From contig CM050655.1 in NCBI GenBank assembly GCA_027574665.1, positions 12,023,170-12,087,169 on the forward strand: 64,000 bases of DNA, read 5' to 3'. Positions within the stretch are counted from its first letter, which is position 1. Each line of letters begins with the position of its first letter. This document shows positions 25,501 through 38,828 of this stretch, piece after piece. Position numbers and translations under genes: made by a program. Source of the stretch: Rhynochetos jubatus. Lineage: Eukaryota > Chordata > Aves > Eurypygiformes > Rhynochetidae. The notes beneath the pieces were generated by a model. It made no database searches. It saw only the letters and a program-made list of their open reading frames with translations, and had not been told where the DNA came from.

Positions 25501-28500
25501 TGTTCTAATTTCTGCTTTCTCTGTCTATGGCCATTAAATACAACGTATTTTAGGTCAAAGAATCATTTGTAGTAAATTATCCAAGAGGATCAGAATGGGT
25601 CAGATATTGAATGACACGACTATCACTCGTTCATTTGCTTCACCTACCGCAGACAGGCATAGCTTACATGTCGATTTGACTCTCCACGTTTTACCAGCAA
25701 ATGGATGTTTTGTTAAGTCATTGATACAAATGAGTTTTCTTTTGTCAAAAACAGTGTTTATAAACAAATTAATTGGTATGCAGGATGTGCCACCAAGTCA
25801 GGACATTTCATTCACTTTGATGGGTATTTCTAGGCTTTAAAGGTATCAGAGCGTACCATCGCTGAGGGATGAAGCACCGGTTGAAGGTGTTACCAAAGCA
25901 GCTCTGAAAGACAGGGGTCCCCAAGCACTCCAGCACAGTCCCCTTGCAGCACAATGCCCATTACGTGTGTGATAAAACAGTTGGAAAGAATTCCAACTCC
26001 AACAAATTCTTGTCCTGTTTGCAACAATTTTCTCTGACACAACTAATATATTTGATTTGAGGTCTTTGTCTATCGTGACCTAATCTGAGATGATGATGGC
26101 ATTTTTCACAGGCCAGTCATTGTTTTGAAGTGCGTATGTTCTGGCCAGGATATTTGTACTACTTCTCAAAGGTTACAAAACCAGAGTGATGAAAGTTAGA
26201 GGTGGCAGCACACACTGTGCTTAAATCAGCTGACGGCCAATAAAATGATGCCACGCAGAAATAATTTTAATTCCAAATTGTTCCCGTGCTCTGTAATGAA
26301 TTCATTCAGGAAATCTGAAATCGAGGATCGGATAGTTCAGGCTCTGCTCTCCACCTTCTACTGTTTGTTTGCACATAAAACTCCTGCCCTAGAATGCGAC
26401 TTCCCACTTTTTCCACATTTGCCAGTGAGAGAAATGTGGCAGTGGTATTGAAAGTGTAGCATCAGGATGCTCTGCCACAAAACCACTCCTCTGTATAATC
26501 ACAGTGGAACAGCAAATGTGCTAAACATGAAGATGGACACCACACCTTGTGCCTTGTCTTGTTAGACTTTGTCCCACTCTTACTTTGAACGTGAAGGACG
26601 AGAAACCAAAAGGCACTCAGCAGTGAGCACCATAACATGTTAGTATGAGCAGATTAAGTTCATCCCATTTGTACACACCAGTCCTTCACTTTCAGGTAGT
26701 GCTTCATGTAACTAAAAAAGATGCTTCTGTGATTGTGAAGGGAAGGTAAAAATCTTTGCAGTATTTTTTTGGAACACATTTTACCGTGCAATTGTGTATT
26801 TTAGTGAATTTTAATCTTAGAAAAAGGGGCTGACTGCTTATATTTTTTCCTCAAGTTATGCCATGAAGAAATATAATTTGCCTTTTAATAGAACCGTCAA
26901 GGACTCATTCCCTCCAGTTTACTATACAGATCTGTATACCCCATACAAAAATGTTATGAGTTTAATTGGAACAGACAGCATGACAGCATAATTTTATACA
27001 AGTGTTTACAATTACTACAATGGCAGCTTCCACGGAGCGCTCTGTGATTTTTCAAGAGCATTTGCAAGCAGAAAGTATATGTTAGAAAAAAAAAAAAAAA
27101 AGTAGTAATTTGCTACAGCTGTGCAAAGTGGATTAAGGAAATCTATCAGCAGTGACAGAGATATTTAGAAATTGGAGATATTTTGCCCATCTGAGCACAA
27201 CTGTAAGATTTGGTGACATTAATAACTTTGCTAATGGCCAGATTAAATAAAGTATTCTATTTTAGCCTCATATATATGGTACATAAGAAAAAGGCAGGCT
27301 TACAGGTTAGGAAAGTATTCTTGTTATTCTTCACTTAAAGAGTAAGAGAAATCCATTAGACAGAACCAATGATCTCTGCTCCTCCAAGACAGAGGAAAGC
27401 ACAGTGTACATGACTTTTTGGGAAGTTATGCAAGAGGGAAGCAGTAAGACAGTATCAAAGGAGGAGTGTAAATGGCAGAAAAACAGAGAGTATAGGCCTA
27501 GGAAAAAGTGGTAGGAAGGGCACTTCTCTGGCAGCTTTAGTGCTGGACCTGTGAACAGCTCCCTTTTGTTTGATGTGCCCTGTTCAGACAAGAAAAATTG
27601 CTCGTTCTTTTGTAAGCATAACTGCATCAAATATATCTGGGTATTACCAGCTTGTCTTCCTAACTGCTAATTTCACAGAATCTTTCACTCTGGCTAAGCC
27701 CTTGGGTCAAAACTGATGTTATTATTACTATATGCCACAGACATGAAGCCTCTATTTTTTATCAGATGATGCAGAATGGAGACTTACATGGAAGACTAGA
27801 AAAACAAACAAATTTATTTTCTAAAGGGCATGGGGAACACAGACACTAAAAGGAGCTTTGTGACCATAAGGGCAAAAGAGAACACAACACTTTGCTTAAT
27901 TAGTCAGTAATGAAAAAAGCTCATTAGGGAAGTTTAATGCGCTAACAGAGAGGTTAGAAGACAGCAAACCCAGTTCTTTTCCTTAAGTGATTTTATGGTG
28001 ATACAAATGCTTCCGATTCATTATGCTATAGATTTACTCTTTATTTAGTTTTGAAAATATTCTCAAGACCCAAGAGATCCTTTTTGACCTTGAAATTTGT
28101 GCTTTTGTTGTTAGATTTGTCATCCACTCAAACCAGATTAGAATAATGCAATAAGGACAGGAAGGGAAGAAAACTGGGCTGTGATTAATACATATAAATT
28201 ATGTCGAAAAAGAGGCCCATGAGAGATACTGGGTTGAAAATGGACAAAATTGCTTTTCTTCTTTAGGGAGAGGGGCAGGCAGAGCAGTATTTATGCAAGC
28301 AGGCAGATTAATTGCCTTTTGCTGAGCTCTGTGCTGCTGCAGCTAAACTGCTTCCACAACCCGACCTAATTCATTTGGAAATGCTTGGGTATTTCCTCAT
28401 TCAACCACGGGACAAGAGTAGTACGCAGTGCACTGCAGAATGATCTTGGAAAGTTGCACAGCCCCAAACCAAATAAATTTCTCATGAGCAAATTAAAACT

Positions 28501-31500
28501 TCATTAAACATTGCAGCACAAAACTGATCAGTCACATCAGAAAAGGCTAGCTTAAAACATATAGTGCAGTATAAAACTGGCATTTGTAGTGAGAAAACTG
28601 GCACAGTAATTTTAATGTACCGTCAATGGCAATTAGCAACAAGCTAATAAGCATCTAAGTAACAGGACACTGCGTATCCAAGTGCTTCACAGCATTAGTG
28701 ACCGTTATGTTTATATACTGACAGGCCCCATTTTCTCCACTGTACTACTCATCAGGCTAATTTCTCAGTCTCCTAATTTTCCTTATACGCACAAGCTAGA
28801 CAAGCCTGTGAGTTGCTTTGCCATACACAAGATAACAAGTTGCTTTTACAGATTGCCTGCTCTCTGAAGATGGCCAAAATGAAGCTGCTCCTAATCCCTT
28901 GTATCACTACGGGTTTGATAGCAAAAGAAGTCTCATGAAGGCAGAATTTCTAATAGGGGAAACACACTGCTTCCATTCCCTTTGTGCCATCTGAGTAATA
29001 TGAGAACAATGTTACGAGATGGAAAAATGCCACAATTTATTTCTACATCGAGCCCCTGCATCTCTGCAGGACGTTAGTGAAGGCAGTCAAACACTGAGTC
29101 AAGAGCTAAACTATATATAAATGTGGCCATGTCTTATGGTTCTATCAAACATGCCTCTGAACGTTTCAGCTCCAAGAGTCAGCTTTTTGTCCTCTTTCTT
29201 TTTTTTACATATCAATGGAAGAGATAACATGTATATCTTTTGTGAGAACATGACTTCAAACAACTGAAGAAACAAGCAGAGAAATAAAGAAAACTGAAAT
29301 GTATTACGGTTTCAAATTCTACTTTTAAGCAGATGCTACGGTCTGTAGTTGGCTCATATATTGCACAGGTAAGTTACAGAAAAGCAAGAATAACTTTGTG
29401 AAAATAACCGGGTTGAATAACAGAGAGAAAAGGGCTTTTGCTTAGAGTAAGGGCAAATGTAATGAATGTCTATGTACCACATACAAAATTAAATTTATTT
29501 TTAAAAGGGTAGGTCTAAAACCAGGAAAAAACCTACCTTCAATGTGCTTATCACTGAAAACAGAATGGTTAGAAGTGCCTAGTGCAGGAGAAATACATCC
29601 CAAAAATTTAGTCACACTGGGAAGTTCCAGGAGGCCCCATCACCAACCAGTCTGACCTATGTTACCACTAATGTTAGAACCCACTGATCGCATTTTATAC
29701 CAGCAAAAAAGATAAGTTACAACCATGCCAAGCGGCAGTCCTATAACTGTCTGTTCACAATGCAGATCTCCTTAGGAAGAATTATAATTAGACAAGTGAC
29801 TTTATGTTACTTGACTTCGCAAACCGCAAGCCAACCACACAAACAAAAAGGTACGCATTGAGCCTTTTGTTTTCCAGTTGTTGTTCCCCTCTCTGTCTCC
29901 TCCCTGTTTCTGCACTGCTGGTCCTGTATTTCCTCTCCTCTTTAATGTGATGAGTCAGTGGTGAGAGTCTCTCTGGTTTTCAACCAGTTTTAGAAAGGCT
30001 GCTTTTTTTGAGAACTAACAACTGTGGTTATTAGTTAACACAACTGATCACAATTTCCACATCTCTGTGTAGAGAGATGTACACCAAACACCTGGGTGTC
30101 AGTTTAGTACCAATAATGTCTTCCCATAAGACTACCGAAAACTTGTCACTCCATATGTCTAGTGACACCCTTCAGTTGTTGAGATCTGGGCTCTGTCACA
30201 CTTGCAAGAGTTGCACGCAGGACCAGTCACAATGCACGTATGAAATTTAAGGACAGAATCTAGGAAAATTCTGCAACGTTTTAGGGCTCAGCTGTTACAC
30301 CACAACTTTGCATATATCTGTAAAGTCTTCCAGTAACAGTCCCTCTCCTTGTGACAACCAGATTCTGGAAAGGAAATCAGATACAAATAGTTGCCAACTC
30401 ACCTGATAGTGCTCCTATCCACTACAAGTTACACAGTCCAATGTCTGTTCTCAAATATCCTATTCACTATCAAGTGAACCAGACCAAGGCACGCAGTACA
30501 AATACCACTTGGGACACAAAAGAAAGGAAAAACTCCCAATCCCTAAAATTGTATACAGAAATTTTCATCAGCCCTTCATTTATTCACAGGTGTTTCAAAG
30601 GCATTAAGGAGTTAATTTTCACAGAGTCTACGTATAATTCAAATACTGACTTAAGGCATATAGCAATCTAAATATTAAGTGTCCACGGGTACCAAAATTC
30701 CACTAATAATTTTGCACTTTCTGCCTTTGTTTTTTCCTTTTGTGTAAGAGATTTTGAATTCTTACACAGCAGATGCATTGTTTTATATTCAAATAGTGCT
30801 GCAGCTGCTAGTACCTAAGGCTGGAGAGATTTATGGATAATAACGGGAAAGCACAATAAACAAGTACATTTGGATGCATACCAGACAAGAGCTGCATCAG
30901 TCAATCAAACTGCTGGACAACTGATCCAAGTTTACAGATAAGTGTAAAACAAAATAAAATTCTCCAGTCAGCCAGGCTGCTTCTTCAGAAAAATATATTA
31001 TGCATTTCATAGTCCTGCACTGACATGGATAATATACTGCTTTGCTCTTTGAACAAAGCATACTGTAGAAATTTGTTTTCTAAGTCAACAAATGTGTTAA
31101 AGCAGAAAAGAATAGTCATTCTTCTGCATTGCTATCAAGAAAAAAATATCAACTGTATCAATCAGTTTGTGTAACAAGAAAAAAATTATGCGACAATGTC
31201 AGGATCTCAGCACATCCCACTTGGCACTCAACACAACCGCATTTCATCTACGCAGTAACTGCTGTACTGGCATCTAATTTTTCATTTTTTCTGGTGTAAA
31301 TACCACATTCTGTATGAATGAAAACAATAAAAATTTCTGTGTATGCTTTTTCATGATCAAGACACGAAAATAAAGAACCATAGCAATCCCAATTCAAACT
31401 TGAAATTTTATGCTGTTCTTTTTCAGTCTTTACCAATCAAAATCACTGAAATAAAAATAATGGCATACAGAAGGGCTCTGAATTGAATTTTTGATTGTAT

Positions 31501-33848
31501 ACCAAAACTCAAAGGTGTCTGAACACAGTTCTCATCAACAGCTCTGGGGAAAATGGCATTTTGATTTTAACATGCACCAGGGGCGAGCAGATATAAATCA
31601 GAGCACCCTATGGTCAAAGCTCAGGGAGTAACATCCCTACTGCATTGATCAAGGCAGCTGTGTCTATTCTGTTTTCTTTCTCTTCTAGCTTTTTGCGGCC
31701 AGCAATTTCAGACTCTCAGAATCTTCCAGAACATAGCAAAGTCCCTCTTCTTTGCTGACCCCAGAGCCAGATCTTGACCATGCGCCCAAGGCAGCGTTAG
31801 CAGTCAGGGCTCTGCAGACCTTAAGTCCAAGTTTGTTCACATCCATCAACTTGAGAATGACTTTCCATCTGCTCCTCCTGGCCTTCTACCCCTACTGCTC
31901 CATTGTTTTATACAATTAAACCCCCACAAAACTCGTCTTAAAATGTAGTAGTATTTTTCTTGTGTTCCTCCTGTCGTGGCTTTGTCCTTTTTTGAGCTAA
32001 CCACCTACTACTTAAATATTTATCTACTCCTACAAGATATAATCTGCTGGTAACGGATTTTGCATAAAAAGCAAAAATGGATGTGCTTGGGCAATGATCA
32101 TGAATTCCTTCTCTGATCTCGTATTTTTTTCAAACTCCCTCCTCTTGAAGAATCTGTTAGCCTAGCACACAGCTACATTTACTGCTTTTTAGACTTTACT
32201 ATCACCCTTGGCAATAATTTCCTTTGCTGCTGTTCTTTCTTCCGCTCAGACACAGACCATCTGCCATCCTGCTCACCAAACTACTTGTCAACTTTAATAT
32301 CTGTAGGCACAGAAGGATATTATAGGGGTGAATTACTTTCACATATTTCTTTCTAATTTTTGGGTTAAGGAGAATACTGTATTGTAATGAGAAGCTGACT
32401 AGGAAGAAAAAGCAAAACCCCACGGCAGATAGGAGAGAAGGCACGTACCATAAATCTTCAATGTGCACTTCCTACCCCTCATTACAAGCTTATTCAAATT
32501 CTCTTTTGGCAATCAACTTTAAATGGTTTTCAGCACACCTAAATGTTAAGCAAACGATTCCAAGTTATAGACTTTAGATTTTTCCCACCAAAATCGACCC
32601 ATTTTCATGAAGTAGCAAAACACCCAAGTTGTTCCAGTGAAAAATGTGCAGGTGATATTCAGATTTATCAAGCTAGAGAGTCTTTGGAGTAATTCTAAGG
32701 ATTGCAGCTCTAACAGTCAACTTGACAGCTGATGAAAGACAGAGTTGTCAAAAGTAATGCACACTGTAAGGATAAGCTGTAATTATTAAAAAATTAATGT
32801 CAGCATATACATACTAGATATTAGGAGGAACATTTATATATGAAAGATCAAGATGGGAAAAACTTTAGAGCCCTTTTGTTCCAAAACACTTGATCTAGGG
32901 TTAAGATGGGAGGTCAGGGAAGACCAATCCTCTGTTGACGACTCTAAACTTGAGTAAGTCTCATTTTAAGGCTTAAGTCAGTCTCACTCTCACTTCAGTA
33001 AATCTCATTTGCACTTTAAGCTTATTTTCAGAGAAAGCTCAGATGGGAAGTTAAAATATATGGCAGACTTATTCTGGGCAAGCAAAGGCTCATTTGGAAT
33101 TAATTTCAGCAAATCTCTCCACTTGGGCAAAAACTGATTCCACAGCGCACTTAAAAAAAAAAATCCAATTAATTTTTTTTTTTTTTTAAATCTCATCCAC
33201 ATTATCCATCTTGACAGTTCTGCGCAGAGTAGTGTAGAAAGATCTGGATATTATGTGCAACACCAGCATAAGAGATGTTAACTATTACACCCTGCCAAAT
33301 TTTAGAAAAAGCCTTTAATGTCACAAGTACTGAGCAGTACCAACCCAAAAAGCAGGTTGCTGTTGTTGCATTATTCCATTCACAGTTGAGATACGGCTGA
33401 AGTTCCCTAAATGTAAATCTCAGCAAGGTCAAGTTCAATCTACCCCAAGACTATATATATGTATGTAGAATTTTTTTCTTTTTTTTTCTTTCTTGTTTTC
33501 CCCTTATGTTACCTTTGTTAACAGTGAACAAAAGAAGAAAGGAAAGAGAAAGATCTTTACATGTGCTGAATTCTGGCAGTCAGCTTCATGATACTGCCAA
33601 CTCACTGAGTTCAGCTAAGCATCTCTGGATTTGAGATGTTTTGCTGATCCAGCAGAGCCAATATCCCTACTCTCAGCGCAGATCTGCTCTAATAAATACC
33701 GAATAATTTCCCTCTATTCAGAAGCAGCCAGACATAGAGCAGCTATGACTCTGAGTCTTCCTCACATTGTCTTGTTGAAGCTTCTCAAATAGTCAGGAGA
33801 GCTAATATCCGGTACGTATCACCTTATAACATCTAAATTTGGCTTTTA

Positions 33849-33873
33849 GCTAATTTGCCATATTCTAATTAGC
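33849..33873. repeat. Inverted pair of TAATT homeodomain-like sites
   Basis: GCTAATT (33849-33855) and AATTAGC (33867-33873) are exact inverted copies separated by 11 bp. Both contain the TAATT core bound by many homeodomain proteins. In AT-rich DNA this can arise by chance. Confidence 0.6.
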
Positions 33874-34160
33874 CTCTGGTGAAGTAGGAGAGTACATCTC
33901 CCCCATTAACTACATAAGGAATTTAAGATTATCTTAATTCAGACATCTGCAGGGTGGTATGAAAAACCATGCAGAACCTATGCTGCTTTCCCAGCTGCAA
34001 TGAGATTTCTGACTGATGCAAGGGGGTTGAGGAAAGGAGAAGTCCTGGAGGGAGAAATGGATTATTCCAAATGTACATTCAAAGGTACAGAGAGCTCATA
34101 AAACAAGAACCAACTGAAATGGGTCACAATCTCCCCAAGCAGATGCATCTCTATATTTAG

Positions 34161-34181
34161 CAACAACTATTATAGTTGTTG
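34161..34181. repeat. Short inverted repeat (9-bp arms, 3-bp loop)
   Basis: CAACAACTA and TAGTTGTTG flank TTA. The arms are perfectly complementary. It could fold as a small hairpin; there is no evidence of function. Confidence 0.8.
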
Positions 34182-37086
34182 ATACCTTAAAGAAAGCGTC
34201 CTTATTAGCACCCAAACTGGGCCCAACTTGTCATCGTTCCACTTAGAAACCCATGTAGTAGCGTTGTGTCTTAGTCACAGAAGTGGCAGCTACACAATAC
34301 TGTGAATATACCACACTACTTTTCAACAACAGAGCAGGAAGAGTTTCTACCAAGCCAAATTGGATAGCAAACATTGGCTTACATGTAAATGAGTCTAAAT
34401 TCTGAAAATTCTCATGCTTGCATGACACAGTGGCAGATATTGTCAGGTAATGGTTTTGCCTTTTTTTTTCCCCTCACATGGCATTTTCTTTTGTCTTCAA
34501 GGAATAAATTCTGAAAACAAATGTACAGGTTTGTACATTTCATTACTTTAAGAAAGCCCTCCTATGCTCAACTTGACATGAATTCAAATTAGAAATACTG
34601 TTGACTGCAAAGTAAACAGTTACAAGAAAATAAAAGCTGATGAGATTGATACTAGGTCTGATCCATCAATTTTCCTTATTTTTCCCCTCAGTGGAAACAT
34701 GTAACCATGTCAAAAATTCATGGCCTCCCAGAAAATATTTGCATTTGTCCATTTACCAGGTTGCTGCCTAATAACTGTCCCTGTTTTCTATTTAATAAAT
34801 GGTCATTTCATCATTTAGTTTAAACAGAGAATAAACTGAGCAACCAAGATTTAACAGGACACGTCAAAAGAGCTGGTTTGTAGCGTGGAGTTTCAGCATA
34901 TGTGTTTGGCCAAATGCACTATGTCCAGACTGTGAAGTATATTGGAGATAGGCAAGGACAGACCTTATTTTATATTAGTCTTAACCTTTTTTGATGTTTC
35001 TCTGGCAACCGGAATCATCTTACGTGTCTGATATATATGAAAAAAAGAGGTTTTTACTTTAAAAAATAAGTCTCAGCCTTTCTTTGCATGCAAGGACTTA
35101 CATTCTTCTTTTTCAAATAAGTGCTACTCTCTTGGATGCTCCTACTTAATAAGCTTAAATCTATCCTACTTCAGACAAAACAAGATTGCACTAATCTGCC
35201 AAAGCAGGTCAATTATGTGCAGACTGCAACAGCAGCAGGCACATAAAAAGTAAAAACTTGGCCCAAAAACCTACTACTACCTTGTAAAGAGCCACAGGGG
35301 CAAAGTCATCTCAAGGAGCCCATTCAGCCAGCTGTCCATGTTCCATGTGGTACCTGATGCAGAGTAGATTCAGTTAATTCCTCCCATCACCAAGCTATAA
35401 GGACTTTGTTACTTGCCAAACCAAACAAGTTACTGAGGGTAGCCATGGTATAAATTCATGGTGGGAGACTTGCCTCAATGCAACTGCAGGGCACCGGCTT
35501 GCTGTTATCGCACAAGCAGGCAGCTATCACAGAAAAGCTGATATGCACTGTAAATCTACATCGTAACTTGTTACACAGACATAACCTAAACCAAAAACTA
35601 ATTTAATCTGCCATCTGTTTTTAAAATGTTGCAGCAATATTTATATCAATATTACAGAACTGGACATGATCTTTGATGCAAAATTCCAGATTATTCATAT
35701 AGTCTGTTCTAGCTTCCAAAAGAAATTTTAAATTTATATTGACTGGTTTTGCCTTAAATACATAAATAGCCAAATATCCCCATTTTTCCAGTGTATTAAT
35801 ACATTCACTACTACCATAAAAGACTGAATCAGTTTATCTGACTTATTTCTTTAGTCACCATGTTTCCAATGCCTAGAAAATAAGCAATAATTGTCTGAGC
35901 ATGGTAGTACTAGATTGGTAAGTAGCATTTTTACTTGGAGTTGTTCAGACATTTACATATATGGCTTAACCAAGTTTCGTAAGTTTCTTTTGAAATCAGT
36001 CATCTTTTCTCTGAAAGTGCAAAGATGGCATTTTAATGGGTTTAAAGCATTTAAGCCTTTGAGTATTTACTTAACACTGACAAAACCTAACCAAAAGCAT
36101 CACCTAAAACTTGGAGACTGACAAAGACAGCAAATTAATATGGCATTAATATGAGACTGAAACTTTACAGTAGCAAAATTACCATTTGTTTTTATATATT
36201 AAGATATATATACATATTTAAAATTACAACTGTTAATCTCCACAGACCAACAAGCTCCTTCCAAATTACAGTCTCCCTCCGTCAGTGTACTGAATTATCT
36301 GTCAGCTGCAGACAGAGTTGTTCATGGGTATCTTTTCCCTCAGCAGGAGCCAGGCTCCTACGTTAGAGCTGCTCAGCTTCACAGAAAATAATCTTTTCAG
36401 AAGGGCGCATTAAATCCAGAGAAATATGGAAGATCATCTCATTATCAAGAAAACTGCAAATCTGGGAGGTAAACCCCAAGCCAATATAAATAATTCAGCT
36501 GGAGGCTTCAAATGTGTTTATTATCTTTCATATGAGTAGTTCTCCTGAGAAACAATATGCATCAGTATAGTCTTTTGCAGGATGAAGACTTAAGTCAATA
36601 TCATCCATTTTGTAAACTCCAGCACGTTGCATAACACAGATGAGCATTAAGGCATAATTGTGTTTTGTGCTTTCTCTAGGGTAGGGCAATGCAGTAAAAA
36701 TACACATTTTACTATACCAGACATCTCAAGTCTATAATTTCATCACTAGAACTAGCTAGGAAATAGGAGAAAAAGCTGAGTCTTTCTCTTCTAGAAAAGA
36801 AACAAGAAAAGACACTGACCCACTCTCTTTTCTGTGGTGTGATCAATGCATTCATGTGGAAGAGAGGAAAATCAGGTCAAGCAGAAGAAGGACTTGAACA
36901 TGTGTTTCACCTGTTATAGACAAATATTCAGTTCTTTGCTAATTTGGGGCCTCTTTTCCTGTATCAGATCAGGACAATTTTCTTCTGAACCTGAAAAAGC
37001 TTTCCCAATTAAAGCACTGTCGAGGCACATAAAAAGCTTCAGTGCTCAAAAGGCAACCTTTTTTCAAGAAAAAAGTCAGTTTTATT

Positions 37087-37147
37087 AAAAAAAAAAAAAA
37101 ACCAAACAACAAAAAAACCCAACAAAAACCAAAACCAACCACAAACC
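37087..37147 (+). repeat. Poly-A followed by A/C-rich tract
   Basis: About fifteen A, then AACCAAAC-type repeats for about 45 bp. Confidence 0.85.
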
Positions 37148-38485
37148 ATGTTAAATTTAGATGCTGCCTTTCACAAACAGCCTACACAGTGGATATTTTT
37201 GCTTGATAAGCATCAGGTATTCACTCCTTTCTGTATCTGCAGAGATAATTGGAACCAACTCCTTTGGAAACAAAATGGAATGTGGACATCTGTTCACTGT
37301 AAACACATAAAGAACATTTTGGACACTAAATTAAACTTCAAATTATATTTGTTATTCCATTATGTGGCAAAAGTAAAAGTGCATACAAGGAAGAAAGGGA
37401 AGTCTAAATGAGGCAGACCAGACAGCACATGAAGTTTGTGACCTAGGCATTCGTCTGGAAGATGGGAAACAGGTCAAGCAGACCAAGGAGTCAAACCTTG
37501 GTTTCAGAGAGGGAGTGAAGACCACATGCAGTGGCAATCTGGGAAGAAATAAAAGCAAAAGCACGAGGCAAATATTGAGTGGTAACAGAGATTAGCAGAG
37601 AGTGAAGAGTCACTATCAGGAATGTCATTCAGATGCTGAAGGGGAAAAGCCCCTCAAATGGGGAAAGGAAATAAAGTAGGTATGTTGGAGTAGAAGATAA
37701 GGGGGTGGGGAAGAAGAAACTAGAGACTAGGAAATTAAGACAAGTGGGCCAAGAAAGACAGAACCGGTATCTTAAACAGCAGAATATACAGTACACTCAA
37801 ATCTTTTCCTTCTGATGATGATAACTGAGCTGAGATACTGAAATGGTTGTGGAAGATGGAAACAAGATCAAAGAGCAGAACTACGTGCAAAAATCAAAAA
37901 GGCAATGACAGGCAGAGGCTGGCTATTACATTCAATCATTCAGCAGTTCAGTACTGTTTTTTTTCATACGACCATTCAGAGCTAGATTGTCAAACCCGTT
38001 ACTCAGGCTGTGTACAAAAGTAACAAGAGAAATTCCCGGTTTCATGGGCCCTTTCTTAACCTGCAACTGATGACGGCAGCAAACAATTAGACTTTTTCTC
38101 TACAGCAAGCTACTACTTGCAGCGAGACCAAAGAGCCAGAAGCCCTAGGAGAAGGGTGCTCTCTGAAAAGGTTGGAAGTCAATCAAGTCCTCTCACTATA
38201 AACAATTTCATCAAGAACTGCTTGTTACCATCTCTTCTTTGGTCTGCTCATGAGACAACACTGATCTGGTTTGTCTTTTAAGAAACCATTTCCACAATCA
38301 CATTTATCACTGAAGAAAATTAATACATATGCTCATGTTTGGCAGTATCAATCCATGAATGATCAATACAAAAATGTCTATCAAAATAGTAGTCACACAT
38401 ACCATAAATATCATGATAGGACAACCTCAAAGGATTCATTAATAAAATATTTACCAGTCTCAGTCAGACCAAGATTTTAGCATGC

Positions 38486-38828
38486 AGAAGAGAAGGCTCC
38501 GAGGAGACCTTATAGCACCTTCCAGTACCTGAAGGGGGCTACCAAAAGTTGGAGGGGGACTTTTTACAAGGGCCTGTAGTGATAGGACAAGAGGTTATGT
38601 GTTTAAACTGAGAGGGTAGATTTAGATTAGATATAAAGAAGAAATTCTTCATGGTGAAGCACAGGTGTCCCACAGAAGCTATGGATGTCCCCTTCCTGGA
38701 AGTGTTCAAGGCCAGGGTGAATGAGGCTTTGAGCAACCTGGTCTAGTGGAGGGTGTCCCTGCCCATGGCAGGGGGGTTGAAACTAGATGAGCTTTAAGGT
38801 TCCTTCCGATACAAATTATTCTATGGTC
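38486..38828 (+). mobile_element. CR1 LINE 3' fragment
   Basis: A 340-bp 3' end of a CR1 on the plus strand. It runs from the AGAAGAGAAGGCTCCGAGG segment (end of ORF2) through GACCTTATAGCACCTTCCAG, GTGATAGGACAAGAGG, TTAGATTAGATATAAAG, GTTCAAGGCCAGGGTGAATG and GCAACCTGGTCTAGTGGAGG to an eroded tail ATTATTCTATGG. It shares subfamily wording (CCATGGCAGGGGGGTTG) with the copy at 41.2-42.9 kb. Severe 5' truncation is normal for CR1. Confidence 0.92.

Noticed and set aside
25909-25925. CAGGGGTCCCCAA, which resembles the terminal repeat of hAT/Charlie DNA transposons
   Set aside because: Only about 13 bp match, and I found no inverted partner or 8-bp target duplication.
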